Origin: Bidens hawaiensis
Taxonomy: Eukaryota > Streptophyta > Magnoliopsida > Asterales > Asteraceae
Length of the DNA stretch: 64,000 bases
NCBI GenBank assembly: GCA_021521415.1
Contig: JAIQDT010002036.1
Span: 1 to 64,000, forward strand
Direction: 5' to 3'
Below, piece after piece: positions 45,295 through 55,400 of the stretch. Position numbers and translations under genes: made by a program. The notes beneath the pieces are model-generated. The model had not been told where the DNA came from, did not search any database, and saw nothing but the letters and a program-made list of their open reading frames with translations. Each line of letters starts with the position of its first letter. Within the stretch, counting starts at the first letter, position 1.

Positions 45295-48200
45295 ATGTCT
45301 GGATATGAGGAACAAGAGGTGTCTACTAATAAGATACCTAGATTGTATGGTCAGGAGAACTTTACCAAGTGGAAAGTGCTTTTTGAGGCTGCTGTTTGTT
45401 ATAATGATGTGGATATGTGGAATTCTATCAAGAATGGTCCACAAGCTGCCGTTGAAGAAGGTGCTAATGCAAATGCTATTGCTGCTGTCAGAGAGAGAAT
45501 GAGAAAAGTTGATGACAGAGCATTGGCTATGCTCAAACTTGGTCTGTCTTGGGAAATCCTCATAAAGGTTGCACATCATCAAAGTGCTAAGGCAATGTAT
45601 GATGCAATCCTTGAGATGTATGAAGGGAACACTGAATTGAAGAACATTAAGAAGCAAAGACAGAAGCAACAGTTAGAAAGACTCAAGTATAGAGATGGTG
45701 AAAGGTTGAAGTCGATATTAGAACGTTTTCTGAGTATTGTGAATGAGTTGAGAACAACTGATTATGTAATGACTGACTTTGATTTGAATACAAAGTTGCT
45801 CAACTCAATGCCAAAAGAATGGTATACTGCTTGCAAATTCATCCTTCAAAAGCAAAATTTCAATGAATTGAAATTGGATGATGTAGTATGTTTTCTTCAA
45901 GCTGCTGAACTTGAAATGATTGAGAATGAAATGATCAAGGAAGATAAACCAAGTTTCAGTGTGTCAAATGCTTTAATTGCTCCAATGGGGAATCTTACAA
46001 CAAAGAATAAACAACAAATTCCCATCATTGAAGAACCAAGTGATCGCAACAATGAGACTGCTAAGTCATTCATTGGAGGTGGTTCAAGCAGTCAAGGTGG
46101 TCAACAGAGGTTTAATGTTCAATTGATTGATGATGATTCAGTCTCTGTGGGAAATGGAAATGCCCAAAGTGCTGGTGCAGGGCAAGTTCAAGGGAGTAAT
46201 GCACAAGCCCTAATGTCTATGTTCACTGAATCCTACAATGCATTTGTGGCCAAAAACTTGATTCACACAAGTGTAGTGCATGATGATTTGGAACAAATAG
46301 ATGCTGATGACCTTGAAGACATGGATCTCAAATGGCAAGCTGCAATGTTGGCATTAAGAAGCAAGAGACTGTACAATAGAACTGGTAGATCACTAGTTTC
46401 TGGTCCAAATGAGAGAATAGGATTTGACAAGTCCAAGGCTATCTGCTACAACTATCAACAGCCTCGACAGTTTGCAAGAGAGTGCAATATGCCAAGGAAC
46501 TTTCAAGTCAATCAGTTCCAACAGCCTAGAAACCAACAACAATACCAGCAGAATGTGCATAGAAACAACAACCAGCAGAACTTCAACAATAACCAAGGCT
46601 TCAATCCCAACAACAACAACTTCCATCCAAACAACAACTTCAATCCAAATTTCAACAACCACTATCAGCCTCAGATGAACAACCAGCAGGGTATGATTCA
46701 GAATCAAGTATATCAAATGAACAACAATCAGAATCAAGCTGTTCAAAACCCTGCACCTAGCAACATTCCAGCAAACCAAAATCAACCAAGAAATCAAGGC
46801 AATGTGGCAGTAACTACTCAGCATGAGGGAAGCTTTGACTGGAGTAACCATGAGGAAGATATAGCAGATGATATCAGAAGAGCTAATGTGGCATTCATGG
46901 CCATAGACTCTGCATCTTCATCTAAGGTACATTCTGATCCTAATGCTGATTTACCTAAACTTGTCAATGAATTAAAAGAAAAGATTGGTAAGCTGGAAAG
47001 TGAGTGTTTTAAGAAGCAAAGCGTTATCAATGCTTATGAGGCAAGTGAGATTGTAAGTGAGGAAAGAATGAAAAGTTTGGAAGAGGATTGTATGAATAGC
47101 TATAGAGCTCAGACAAGATTCACAACTGAGATTAGTGGGTTGAAGAAGATGGTGATTGATGAAAAGGTGCTGAATACAAAGCTGCAAACTGAAAATGAAT
47201 TCCTAAAGAACTTAGTTTCAACTGGAAACATTTGTGGAATTTTGAATACAGTAAAAGAAGATGAAAAGTACAAGGCTGTTCCACCACCATTCAACAACAA
47301 CTTCATGCCAAAAGTTGACAAAGAAAAGAGAAGTGCTTATCTACAACAATTCAAAGATGTGTTTCAAGACAAAGAAGATGTTGCAGATTTGTACAAGAAT
47401 GTTGAGGTGAGTGAAAATGGTGAATTTGTTATGAAGAAAGAACTAAAGCAAGAAAAGTCAATTGGAGTTCAAGTCTCTGAAGATGACTTTGATTCAGATG
47501 AGTTGGATCAAGATGATCTGAGTGAATTTAGTGATCAAATTACTGAAAAGGAAATTCAAGCTGCTGAAAAAGGAAGAAAATATAGAAAGCCTGAATCTGT
47601 TGATCAACTTCCAAAGTATCCTCCAGTTACACATAAAATGAAAATAATGAATGAGCAAATGAGAAGAGAACATGTTTCTTTTGACATTGGTGAAAAGAAG
47701 AATGTGTGTTACAATGCTATCAAACCTCCAAGCAAAAAGTTTTTGGAAAAATTAGAAAAGAACAAGAAAAAGAAGATAAATAAGGAAGAAATGGAAATAA
47801 AATATATTACTCCTATTTATCCTATCTTTTCAAGTGTTGAAGACTTTGATGTGGGTGAGGTAGAAACTGTTGAGGAATATGAAAGAAGGAAGTCAAGATA
47901 TAGAGAGAATGAAGATGATCAACCACTAAACTTGAAAAAGGTTGTCTTTGTTAAAGGGAATGTTGAAAGAAGTGACATTAGAATGGCTGAGTTTGTTCCA
48001 TTCTCAATTGATTTTGATAATCTGAAAAACAAAAAGACAATTGGTGTAAGAGAGCCCAAACCAAGTGAAAGATTCAGGAGACCAAAAGAACATGAGATGT
48101 TCAAAAGAAAGGTGTGGTGTAGAAAGTGTGATGAATATGGACACCATACTGATTCATGTAATGAGAGACTCAAGTTTAAGCCATTTCATGTCCCAAATGG

Positions 48201-48849
48201 AACAAAGTTTGGTCAATACTTTGTTTTGTACAAAGAGAAGTATGCCATGTATTTGGGAAAGGGAAATGTGAATAGCATAGAGACAAGAGTTGAAGTAAAG
48301 GCTGAGACAAAGAAGAAGATGCAAATGACTGAGAATGAAAGAAGAAGTAAATCACCTCAGAAGCAAAAGCAGGTGATAATGGAGAACCAGTCATTGAAAT
48401 TTACCAAAAATACTCATTCAGTCAAGTCTGATGAGTCACAAGAATCATCAGGCAGTGAGAAATCAAGAAGAAAAACTGTATATCAAAGAAAGAAACAAGC
48501 TGTACTCACTGGTGATGAAAAGTTCTTGTTAAAACATGGAAATGAACCACAAGGTTTCACATGGAAACCTAGAACTGAAGCTAAAGTTGAAGCTGTGACT
48601 GATGTAAGAGACTTCTCAAAAACTAAGGACTATGTCTTACAAGAAAAGAGAACTGCCTCAGTTGAGCTTGACAATTCAGCTTCATTTGTCAAGACACCAA
48701 GAGAGTGTGGTTATGAAACTAACCATTCAGACAACTTGGAGATCACTCATGAAGATCCTGAACCTACTACACTCACTTCCCAAGCTGCCATTGAAATTGA
48801 CACTGATAAGTTGCAAGTTGAAGAAGCTTGCATCTCATCACCGAACTAA
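45295..48849 (+). CDS. gag: Copia B Gag, unusually long and intact
   Basis: An open frame of 1184 codons forms the capsid/nucleocapsid that packages element RNA in the cytoplasm. Residues 16-210 resemble the plant copia Gag core (LYGQENFTKWKVLFEAAV, MYDAILEMYEG). A decayed first zinc knuckle at about 384-397 reads CYNYQQPRQFAREC. An N/Q-rich low-complexity region spans about 402-505, and a coiled-coil-like region about 552-641. Acidic and basic tracts lead to a perfect CCHC knuckle at 942-955 (CRKCDEYGHHTDSC). It is far longer than the few hundred residues usual for copia Gag. It ends SSPN at TAA 48847-48849; pol follows in another frame. The start ATG is 287 bp after the PBS. Confidence 0.9.
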   Translation: MSGYEEQEVSTNKIPRLYGQENFTKWKVLFEAAVCYNDVDMWNSIKNGPQAAVEEGANANAIAAVRERMRKVDDRALAMLKLGLSWEILIKVAHHQSAKAMYDAILEMYEGNTELKNIKKQRQKQQLERLKYRDGERLKSILERFLSIVNELRTTDYVMTDFDLNTKLLNSMPKEWYTACKFILQKQNFNELKLDDVVCFLQAAELEMIENEMIKEDKPSFSVSNALIAPMGNLTTKNKQQIPIIEEPSDRNNETAKSFIGGGSSSQGGQQRFNVQLIDDDSVSVGNGNAQSAGAGQVQGSNAQALMSMFTESYNAFVAKNLIHTSVVHDDLEQIDADDLEDMDLKWQAAMLALRSKRLYNRTGRSLVSGPNERIGFDKSKAICYNYQQPRQFARECNMPRNFQVNQFQQPRNQQQYQQNVHRNNNQQNFNNNQGFNPNNNNFHPNNNFNPNFNNHYQPQMNNQQGMIQNQVYQMNNNQNQAVQNPAPSNIPANQNQPRNQGNVAVTTQHEGSFDWSNHEEDIADDIRRANVAFMAIDSASSSKVHSDPNADLPKLVNELKEKIGKLESECFKKQSVINAYEASEIVSEERMKSLEEDCMNSYRAQTRFTTEISGLKKMVIDEKVLNTKLQTENEFLKNLVSTGNICGILNTVKEDEKYKAVPPPFNNNFMPKVDKEKRSAYLQQFKDVFQDKEDVADLYKNVEVSENGEFVMKKELKQEKSIGVQVSEDDFDSDELDQDDLSEFSDQITEKEIQAAEKGRKYRKPESVDQLPKYPPVTHKMKIMNEQMRREHVSFDIGEKKNVCYNAIKPPSKKFLEKLEKNKKKKINKEEMEIKYITPIYPIFSSVEDFDVGEVETVEEYERRKSRYRENEDDQPLNLKKVVFVKGNVERSDIRMAEFVPFSIDFDNLKNKKTIGVREPKPSERFRRPKEHEMFKRKVWCRKCDEYGHHTDSCNERLKFKPFHVPNGTKFGQYFVLYKEKYAMYLGKGNVNSIETRVEVKAETKKKMQMTENERRSKSPQKQKQVIMENQSLKFTKNTHSVKSDESQESSGSEKSRRKTVYQRKKQAVLTGDEKFLLKHGNEPQGFTWKPRTEAKVEAVTDVRDFSKTKDYVLQEKRTASVELDNSASFVKTPRECGYETNHSDNLEITHEDPEPTTLTSQAAIEIDTDKLQVEEACISSPN

Positions 48850-48869
48850 TCAAATTTCTCTTTGTGCAG
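48604..48869 (+). other. Predicted intron joining gag to pol (copia B)
   Basis: GAT|GTAAGAG at 48604, CTAAT branch-point-like sequence at 48846-48850 containing the gag stop, then a T-rich run and GTGCAG|GAAC ending at 48869. Length is 266 nt. Exon 1 ends on a whole gag codon (48603) and exon 2 starts on a whole pol codon (48870). Removal would fuse the frames and skip the stop. Copia A and C share the acceptor layout. Confidence 0.52.
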
Positions 48870-51495
48870 GAACAGGCCACTCCATTGAATGATATATGGT
48901 ATATGGATAGTGGTTGTTCTAGGCACATGACTTGTGACAAGAGGTCACTTGTGAATTATGTAGAGAAGTATGAGGGTCCAGTTGCCTTTGGGAGTGATGA
49001 AAATGGTGGAAAGATTGTAGGTAAAGGGATATTGACAAATGGGAAGGTGTCTTTTGACAATGTCTTTCATGTTGAGGGACTACAATACAATTTGTTGAGT
49101 ATATCTCAAAAGTGTGATAAGGGTTACAAAGTCAGTTTTGATGATTCTCATTGTTTCATCTTAAAACCTGAATTTGTGATCCCACCTGAAATGATTATGA
49201 TGATGGCACCAAGAAATGGAAACTTGTATGAGTTGAATATGAAAGATGCTATTTCAAGAGGTGGTGCATGTTTTGTTTTCAAAGCCACTGAAAATGAATC
49301 TAAATTGTGGCATAGGAAGTTGTGTCATGTGAACTTGAAGAATATGAATAGACTGGTCAAGGGTGAACATGTGATTGGTTTACCTACAAGAGAATTCAAG
49401 TTAGATGATCATTGTGACTCATGTCAGAAGGGAAAACAAAACAAGTCTACTCATAAGACAAAGCTCATCAACTCAATTGATCAACCACTTGAGTTACTTC
49501 ACATGGATCTTTTTGGTCATGTGAGTGTGCCAAGTATTGGAAAAAAGAGATACTGTCTGGTGATCATTGATGACTATTCATGATATACTTGGGTTTATTT
49601 CCTAAGTACCAAAGATGAGACTGCTGAGTTGATTAAGGGTTGTGTTACAATGATTGAAAACAAACTGAATAAGAAAGTGAATAAAATGAGAAGTGACAAT
49701 GGTACTGAGTTCAAGAATGGAGTTATGGAAGAATTTTGTGCTCTGAAAGGAATAATGCAACAATTTTCAGCTCCAAGAACTCCTGAACAAAATGGTGTTG
49801 CAGAAAGGCGAAACAGAACACTAATAGAAGCTGCAAGAACCATGTTGACTGATGCTAACTTACCTGTCACATTCTGGGCTGAAGCAATCAACACTGCTTG
49901 TTATGTTCAGAACAGAGTGCTTGTGAACAAAAGGCATGATAAAACTCCTTATGAGATTTTCAACAATAGAAAGCCTTACATCAAGTTTCTCAAGCCCTTT
50001 GGCTGCAAATGTTTCTTATTGAACACTAGAGACTATTTGAACAAGTTTCAAACTAAGTCACTAGACTGTTTCTTTGTTGGATATTCTACTCACTCAAAGG
50101 CATACAGAGTTTATGTGAAAGATCATATGAGTGTGATAGAGTCATCTGACATTATTTTTAATGAGAATCAATTCAATACAGTCAGTGGTGCAACATGGCT
50201 GTTTGATCATAAAAAATTAATAAAGTCATTCAAGATTTATTCTGAAGACTTTGATGATACATTCTACAAGACCAGTGTACTTGAAGAAGATAAGAAGAAA
50301 GAACTGGACTTGGAAGAATTGTGGAAAAAGGTTGCTAGGAAAGAAAAGGAATACACTTTTGTGAATAGCTCCTCAAACAATGACATTGAACAAGACCAGG
50401 AAATGACAAGTCAAGATAGTCCTTATGTACAAAATGATCATGTTCATAATGGGAGTGACACAGGCAACAAAACAAATGATGAAGAAGCTGCAACAACAGC
50501 AAGATTTCAAGACTTATTTTAAAGTTTGAATCTGGGAAACAATGGTGCATCTACTTCATGACAAACCAATGATGAAGCACCAGAGTTTCATGATGCAGAA
50601 GCTGATTTGATCATTGAAGAACCTGAAATCAATGAAACAAATCTTGACACAAATTTGTTTACAAATATGATAACACAAACTCCTACTGTTGAAAAGAATC
50701 ATCCTGCTGAAAATATCATTGGTGACTTGCATGAAAGAGTAACAAGGAGTCATTCTGTGATAGCTAACATCTGTCTGTACTCTTGCTTTCTATCCCAATT
50801 AGAACCAAAGAATATTTCTCAAGCTTTAAAAGACAATAGTTGGGTAGAGGCAATGCAAGAGGAATTGGCCCAGTTTAGAGATTTACATGTATGGGATCTT
50901 GTAGACAAGCCACATGACATATATGCAATTGGAACCAAATGGGTTTTCAGAAACAAAAGGGATGAAAGGGGTTTGGTGATTAAGAACAAAGCTAGACTTG
51001 TAGCACTGGGATGTCTTCAAAAGGAAGGGATAGACTTTGAGGAAGTGTTTGCACCAGTTGCAAGACTGGAAGCCATAAGGATTTTTCTTGCATATGCTGC
51101 CTCAAAGAACATTAAGGTATTCTAGCTTGATGTCAAATCTGCATTCCTTAATGGAAAGATTGATGAAGAAGTGTATGTGGCTCACCCACCAGGTTTTGAG
51201 GATCCCATGTATCCAAACAGGGTGTATAAGTTGAACAAAGCCCTTTATGGATTGCATCAGGCTCCTAGAGCATGATATGATGAGTTATCAACTCATTTAC
51301 TTGAAAATGGCTTATAAGGGAGCCATTGACAAGACACTCTTCTACAAAAGACAAGGGTCAGATTTGCTGCTTGTACAAGTCTATGTTGATGATATCATCT
51401 TTGGATCTACAGATGAAAATATGTGTTTGGAGTTTGAAGAGGTGATGAAGTCCAAGTACAGCATGAGTTCCATGGGTGAAATGAATTTCTTTCTG
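48870..51495 (+). pseudogene. pol: Copia B pol, broken and 3' truncated
   Basis: Protease with MDSGCSRHMTC near 48905. The GAG-pre-integrase motif is LWHRKLCHVNL with CDSCQKGK. Integrase has D (HMDLFGHV, usual P replaced by H), D (MRSDNGTEF) and E (NGVAERRNR). An acidic linker leads to reverse transcriptase ([30 protein letters not shown]). Stops stand at 49581 (TGA for Arg), 50521, 50562, 51123 (TAG for Gln) and 51273 (TGA for Trp), with a frameshift near 51315. Coding stops after SSMGEMNFFL at 51495 where the Tekay block begins, so RNase H is absent. Best preserved of the three copia pols. Confidence 0.94.
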
Positions 51496-51505
51496 GATAC
51501 CAATC
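51496..51505 (-). other. Primer-binding-site remnant outside a Tekay LTR
   Basis: GATACCAATC is the reverse complement of GATTGGTATC, the ten bases that follow the Tekay 5' LTR at 57060-57069. It lies between copia B coding sequence and the outer end of the minus-strand LTR, where a TSD would be expected. Confidence 0.75.
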
Positions 51506-51846
51506 TGTCACACCCCGATCGTGATGGCGGAAAAATCGAGGCGCGGCGACGAAGTCGTGATTGTTGAGCACAATAGTATAAAAGTCTAAATGCATAAACA
51601 TAACCAAAATGTCAAATATTACATCAACCAGGTAACATGAAACAAATTGTTTTAAAACAAAATATCAAGTTCCAAACAACTTCTAGCCTAGCCTTCATCT
51701 CTCTAAGGCCTCTAAACTTGCTAGGGATTTCCTGCTGCTTTATTTCCTGAAAACATGTAACAAACTGTCAACTACATAAAGTAGATGAGTGAATTCATAG
51801 GTTTAAAGAAATAGAGTTTATACACAAACATACTAGTATAGGTTGT

Positions 51847-51898
51847 AGGGGTTTATATATAGGGTGTACCTGCGGCTAACCCACCACTCCTACAATTT
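51847..51898 (-). promoter_or_regulatory. Tekay LTR core promoter cassette (minus copy)
   Basis: The minus strand reads GTAGGAGTGGTGGGTTAGCC, then GCAGGTACACCC and TATATATAAACCCC. Closely similar cassettes recur three times in the 3' spacer. Confidence 0.6.
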
Positions 51899-52315
51899 AT
51901 ACTACTATGTTTGGGTATAATACCCGGTTTTTTTAAAAAAAAGGCTTGTAAGAAAAGATCTCTTGGTTTTCCCAAAGAGGTTTTTGTAGTAAGTAAAACA
52001 TGAAATGTTCTCCTGGACTCTCAGCGAGGTTATTACTCTCCCACTAGAGTCGTATGTGATAAGATTACTCAAAGATTTGTGGTCTCCCAACGGTACATGT
52101 AGCACATAACAGTTAAGCATAAACAAGGACATATGAATTAGAGCATACTAAGTTTACTAGATAATCCAACGCCAAGATACCAAGTGTTACTAGTATCCAA
52201 GATGATGGTGAATGAATGATGATGAATGATGATGAATGATGACGAAGCCCAATGATCACACAAGACTTGATTTGAACCCACGCAAGACTTAAACCAAGAC
52301 TACCTCGCTCTTGCC

Positions 52316-52530
52316 ATCCAGGACTCAGCTAGGTTCTACCGAGAGTAGGATAGACTCCCCAAAGAATCCTGGGTTCTCTTGGTCCCTACCGAGACTAGTA
52401 TAGGTCCTCAAGAGTTATGGATTCCACCGAGACTAGTATAGAATCCCATGAGTTACGAGTGCCACCGAGAATAGAATTGCCACTCATGGTCGTGAGTTCT
52501 ACCGAGAGTAGAATAGACTCTCACGTCCAA
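52316..52530 (-). repeat. About 50-bp tandem repeats in the Tekay LTR
   Basis: TACCGAGA(G/C)TAG(G/T)ATAG words are separated by partly repeated linkers (GAGTTATGGATTCC, GAGTTACGAGTGCC). The partner array is at 56040-56240. Confidence 0.85.
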
Positions 52531-53044
52531 TTCAACTCATGATGCTTTGATCTCTAGATTTCCATACTGACACGATGACTATGATGACATGAATATGATT
52601 CCCATTCCCATGATGTCAATGTTCATAGAATTTCCCATACTCATTGATTTCCAATGTTCTTAGATCTCCATAAGTTGATGGGTTTCCCCATGTTCATAGA
52701 TTTCCAAAGTTTATAGATTACCAAAAAGCTTGTGGATTTCCGCACGTGTGTAGAAATCCAAAGGTTTATAGTTTAAAGAGTGTTTGCATAAATGATTTTG
52801 TCCAACCGTGTAAAGTTACCATGTTTCCACCCCCATAGTTTTGAAAAGCTTAAATAGGGGCTATGAACTCACCTTGTTGGTTTAGTAAGGCTGCTAGAGG
52901 CGACGAGTGCTATCCAATTTGTTGATCCTCTAAGTCTAGAATAGGGCATAATAGGTTAACAACGTGTTATAAGTCTAAGAGTACAAGCCTACGCGACCTC
53001 GAGCAAAAACTGGGTTTTAAAGCTGAAAAAAAAAACAGGAGGCT

Positions 53045-53338
53045 GGATCTGATTCAACTGAATAGGATCTGATTCAACTGAATAGGATCTGATTCAACCG
53101 AATAGGATCTGATTCGACCGAATAGGATCTGATTCGACCGAATAGGATCTGATTCGACCGAATAGGATCTGATTCGACCGAATAGGATCTGATTCGACCG
53201 AATAGGATCTGATTCGACCGAATAGGATCTGATTCGACCGAATAGGATCTGATTCGACCGAATAGGATCTGATTCGACCGAATAGGATCTGATTCGACCG
53301 AATAGGATCTGATTCGACCGAATAGGATCTGATTCGAC
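53045..53338 (-). repeat. 20-bp tandem array, 15 units
   Basis: Unit GGATCTGATTCGACCGAATA. The first three units carry CAACT/CAACC variants. It stays open in several frames and yields spurious ORFs. The 3' LTR at 63575-63806 has 12 units. Confidence 0.95.
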
Positions 53339-54098
53339 TCCTTCAAGCCGGGTGACGGAGAAACCTACGGGAAATCGCGATTTTTGTGATTTTTCGACCA
53401 AAATTGATGTTTTATACATGGAAATGCTCGGAATTCAAAGACCTAATGATTCCTAGTATTTATAACAACAAAAACTTGCATTTTGACACCAAAAATGACG
53501 GTTTTTGACCAAGAACACACTTGACACAAAAGTTGGGGTTTTTGCTCGATTCGGGGCCGGATTTGATGATAAAAACGTATGATTTTCAAGAAGATCTTAC
53601 CAAAAACAACAACAAACAGATTTGTGGACTCGGATTTGAAGTTTGAAGACTTCTCTCTCTAGTTTCTCTCTCTAGAATGAGAGTGTTTGGGTGGGTTTTG
53701 TGAAAGTGTTGGTGAAAATGAAAGAGGTGGTGCAAGAACACTTGATTTCCCGCTTAAATACTCGGGTGACTCGGGTTCGGGTTTAGGCTACCTACGGGTC
53801 AAGACTAGTCGAGTTCATAAGTTTTTAAACAAACTAAAACTTTTTCAGCAAAACTTTTATAAAATCATTTTTCGAATAATTATTTGAAATCTTTTTAAAT
53901 AAAAACATTTTATTTTTCGAAAGCATAAAAATTAATATTTTTCAGGCGTAAATGTCGTTTTATGAAATAAACATTTTAAATGATAAAAACAGATTTTTCC
54001 AATGATATGGGTTCCGAACTTATCGTCCAGAACCCAAAGTCTATAGTTTCCGATGATTTCACGATCTTAGTTTACTAATCGAATTTCAGGGCGTTACA

Positions 54099-54110
54099 TC
54101 CTCCCCAATT
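54099..54110 (-). other. Polypurine tract, minus Tekay piece
   Basis: AATTGGGGAGGA immediately before TGTAACGCC on the minus strand. Same as 62800-62811. Confidence 0.85.
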
Positions 54111-54241
54111 TAGAGGAATTTCGTCCCGAAATTTAGATTTTTGTATACTTGATTAAGTTTTGATTTAGATTACACGATCCCATGATGACCACTATGCGCC
54201 ACTACCTCTAATATTCATCTTGGATACCACCCAAATCAAGC

Positions 54242-54626
54242 TGAAGGGGTTTATATATAGGGTGTACCAGCAGCTAACCCACCACCCCTTCAACCCCACT
54301 TGAGTGTTTCTTTCGACTCCTATTAGATCAATGACACACAGGACGACACACTATTTTCCACTACAAGGCATCACCTTCAAGCTTTACATCAGACATATTC
54401 ATTTCGGATTGAAGGGGTTTATATATAGGGTGTACCAGCGGCTAACCCACCACTCCTTCAATCTTCTGTGAATAATTCCCTCAATAACTCTTGAATTTAA
54501 CGTCTCACAGCTGCCACGCTAACTATGAGTCCCTAATTCCAAGTCTCGCTTCAGACATAACCAACTTGTGCTGAAGGGGTTTATATACAGGGTGTACCAG
54601 CGGCTAACCCACCACTCCTTCAACAT
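54242..54626 (-). repeat. Three copies of the promoter-like cassette in the 3' spacer
   Basis: TGAAGGGGTTTATATATAGG with GTGTACCAGCGGCTAACCC and ACCACTCCTTCA recurs at about 54242, 54412 and 54572 as part of tandem units of about 165 bp. Same as 62287-62668. Confidence 0.9.
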
Positions 54627-55081
54627 TCATTGATTAATTCCCTACACAAACCTTGAGTTCACGACTCATAGTTACACAATAGCAAATTGTTTATACACGT
54701 ATACACCTGTGACCTTGATGCAATTATATTCCGGACTATAATTACGAGCTCACCTTGTATCAATGTATAAACTCTATTGCGTGCGGTTAGAGAATTGACA
54801 CGACACCACACACACACACACAACCATGCTTTATGAATGCTAGAATAATGACAAATTTTGGCTCAATGATACATAGTTCACTCCAATGTCTGCATGATTA
54901 AGTATGCACGACTTGTGTTTTCCAGCACGAGTCATGAGTAGCCAAACTTGGTGTTATGCAAATAAGAGAATATTTATAAGCAAATAGGAACAACATGATA
55001 CTTTATTGAATAATATTGGTCCCTGATTACATGATTACGATTACATAGACTCCAAGATTTCTAGAATTACAAAGATGATGA

Positions 55082-55303
55082 CTATGCGAACAGATGAGGG
55101 TATTCCTCCTTCATCTTATCTTCTCGTTCCCATGTGAACTCGGGTCCACGATGGTTGTTCCATCGCACCTTGACTATAGGTATCCGGCTTCGCTTAGTCT
55201 TTTTGACTTCTCGATCTAGGACCTCGACAGGTTCCTCAACAAAGTGTAGTTTGTCGTCGATGTGAACCGTGTCGATCGGGATTTGAGCGGTCTCGTCAAC
55301 GAG
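55082..55303 (-). pseudogene. Tekay gag-pol C-terminus with chromodomain-like end
   Basis: The last about 74 codons of gag-pol, from [13 protein letters not shown] through [13 protein letters not shown] and [19 protein letters not shown] to EYPHLFA. The C-terminal part is the chromodomain-like module that chromoviruses use to target integration. There is no start or upstream coding sequence; homology ends at the junction near 55303. Confidence 0.9.
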
Positions 55304-55400
55304 TTTATACATTGATATCAGATCCTATTCGGTCGAATCAGATCCTATTCGGTCGAATACCTCACCTTGTGAACCGAATACCTCACCTTGTATCAGATCC
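55301..55400. other. Patchwork junction of the two Tekay pieces
   Basis: Order: pol end to GAG at 55303. Then GAGTTTATACATTGATA (55301-55317), which matches the plus-strand 3' spacer at 62136-62152. Then two 20-bp LTR units, then CGAATACCTCACCTTGT twice (near 55355 and 55375). CTCACCTTGT there is shared with the spacer at about 54750. Then LTR units again. Short homologies sit at each switch. Confidence 0.85.

Larger units (their letters stand above)
51506..54098 (-). repeat. Complete Tekay LTR, minus strand
   Basis: 2593 bp, minus strand TGTAACGCCCTG to GGGGTGTGACA. Contains a 15-unit 20-bp array, an about 50-bp ACCGAGACTAGTATAG array (52316-52530) and the core promoter cassette (51847-51898). 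It matches 55318-57059 and 62812-64000 with only scattered differences, so the copies are young. Confidence 0.95.
51506..55303 (-). mobile_element. Tekay/Del chromovirus, 3' piece, minus strand
   Basis: Reading right to left: the last about 74 codons of gag-pol (55303-55082, almost identical to the end of the plus-strand protein), the 3' untranslated spacer with three promoter-like cassettes, a PPT, and a complete LTR (54098-51506). The remainder of gag-pol is missing. At 55301-55317 it changes into patchwork sequence and then into the plus-strand Tekay piece. The outer end carries ten PBS bases and abuts copia B. Confidence 0.92.

Noticed and set aside
46393..46851. Long minus-strand ORFs inside copia B gag
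   Set aside because: Antisense shadows of the N/Q-rich coding region; no independent support.
48822..48849. Programmed -1 frameshift as the gag-pol mechanism
   Set aside because: The overlap lacks an X XXY YYZ slippery heptamer, and three families instead share branch-point and acceptor signals. Not excluded experimentally.
51905..52132. 75-residue ORF identical at 56433-56660
   Set aside because: Identity reflects duplicated LTRs; the frame lies in LTR sequence at the promoter cassette and has no domain.
53054..53419. 121- and 90-residue repetitive ORFs (also 63491-63833)
   Set aside because: Products of a 20-bp tandem array that lacks stops; no start context or homology, and they lie inside LTRs.
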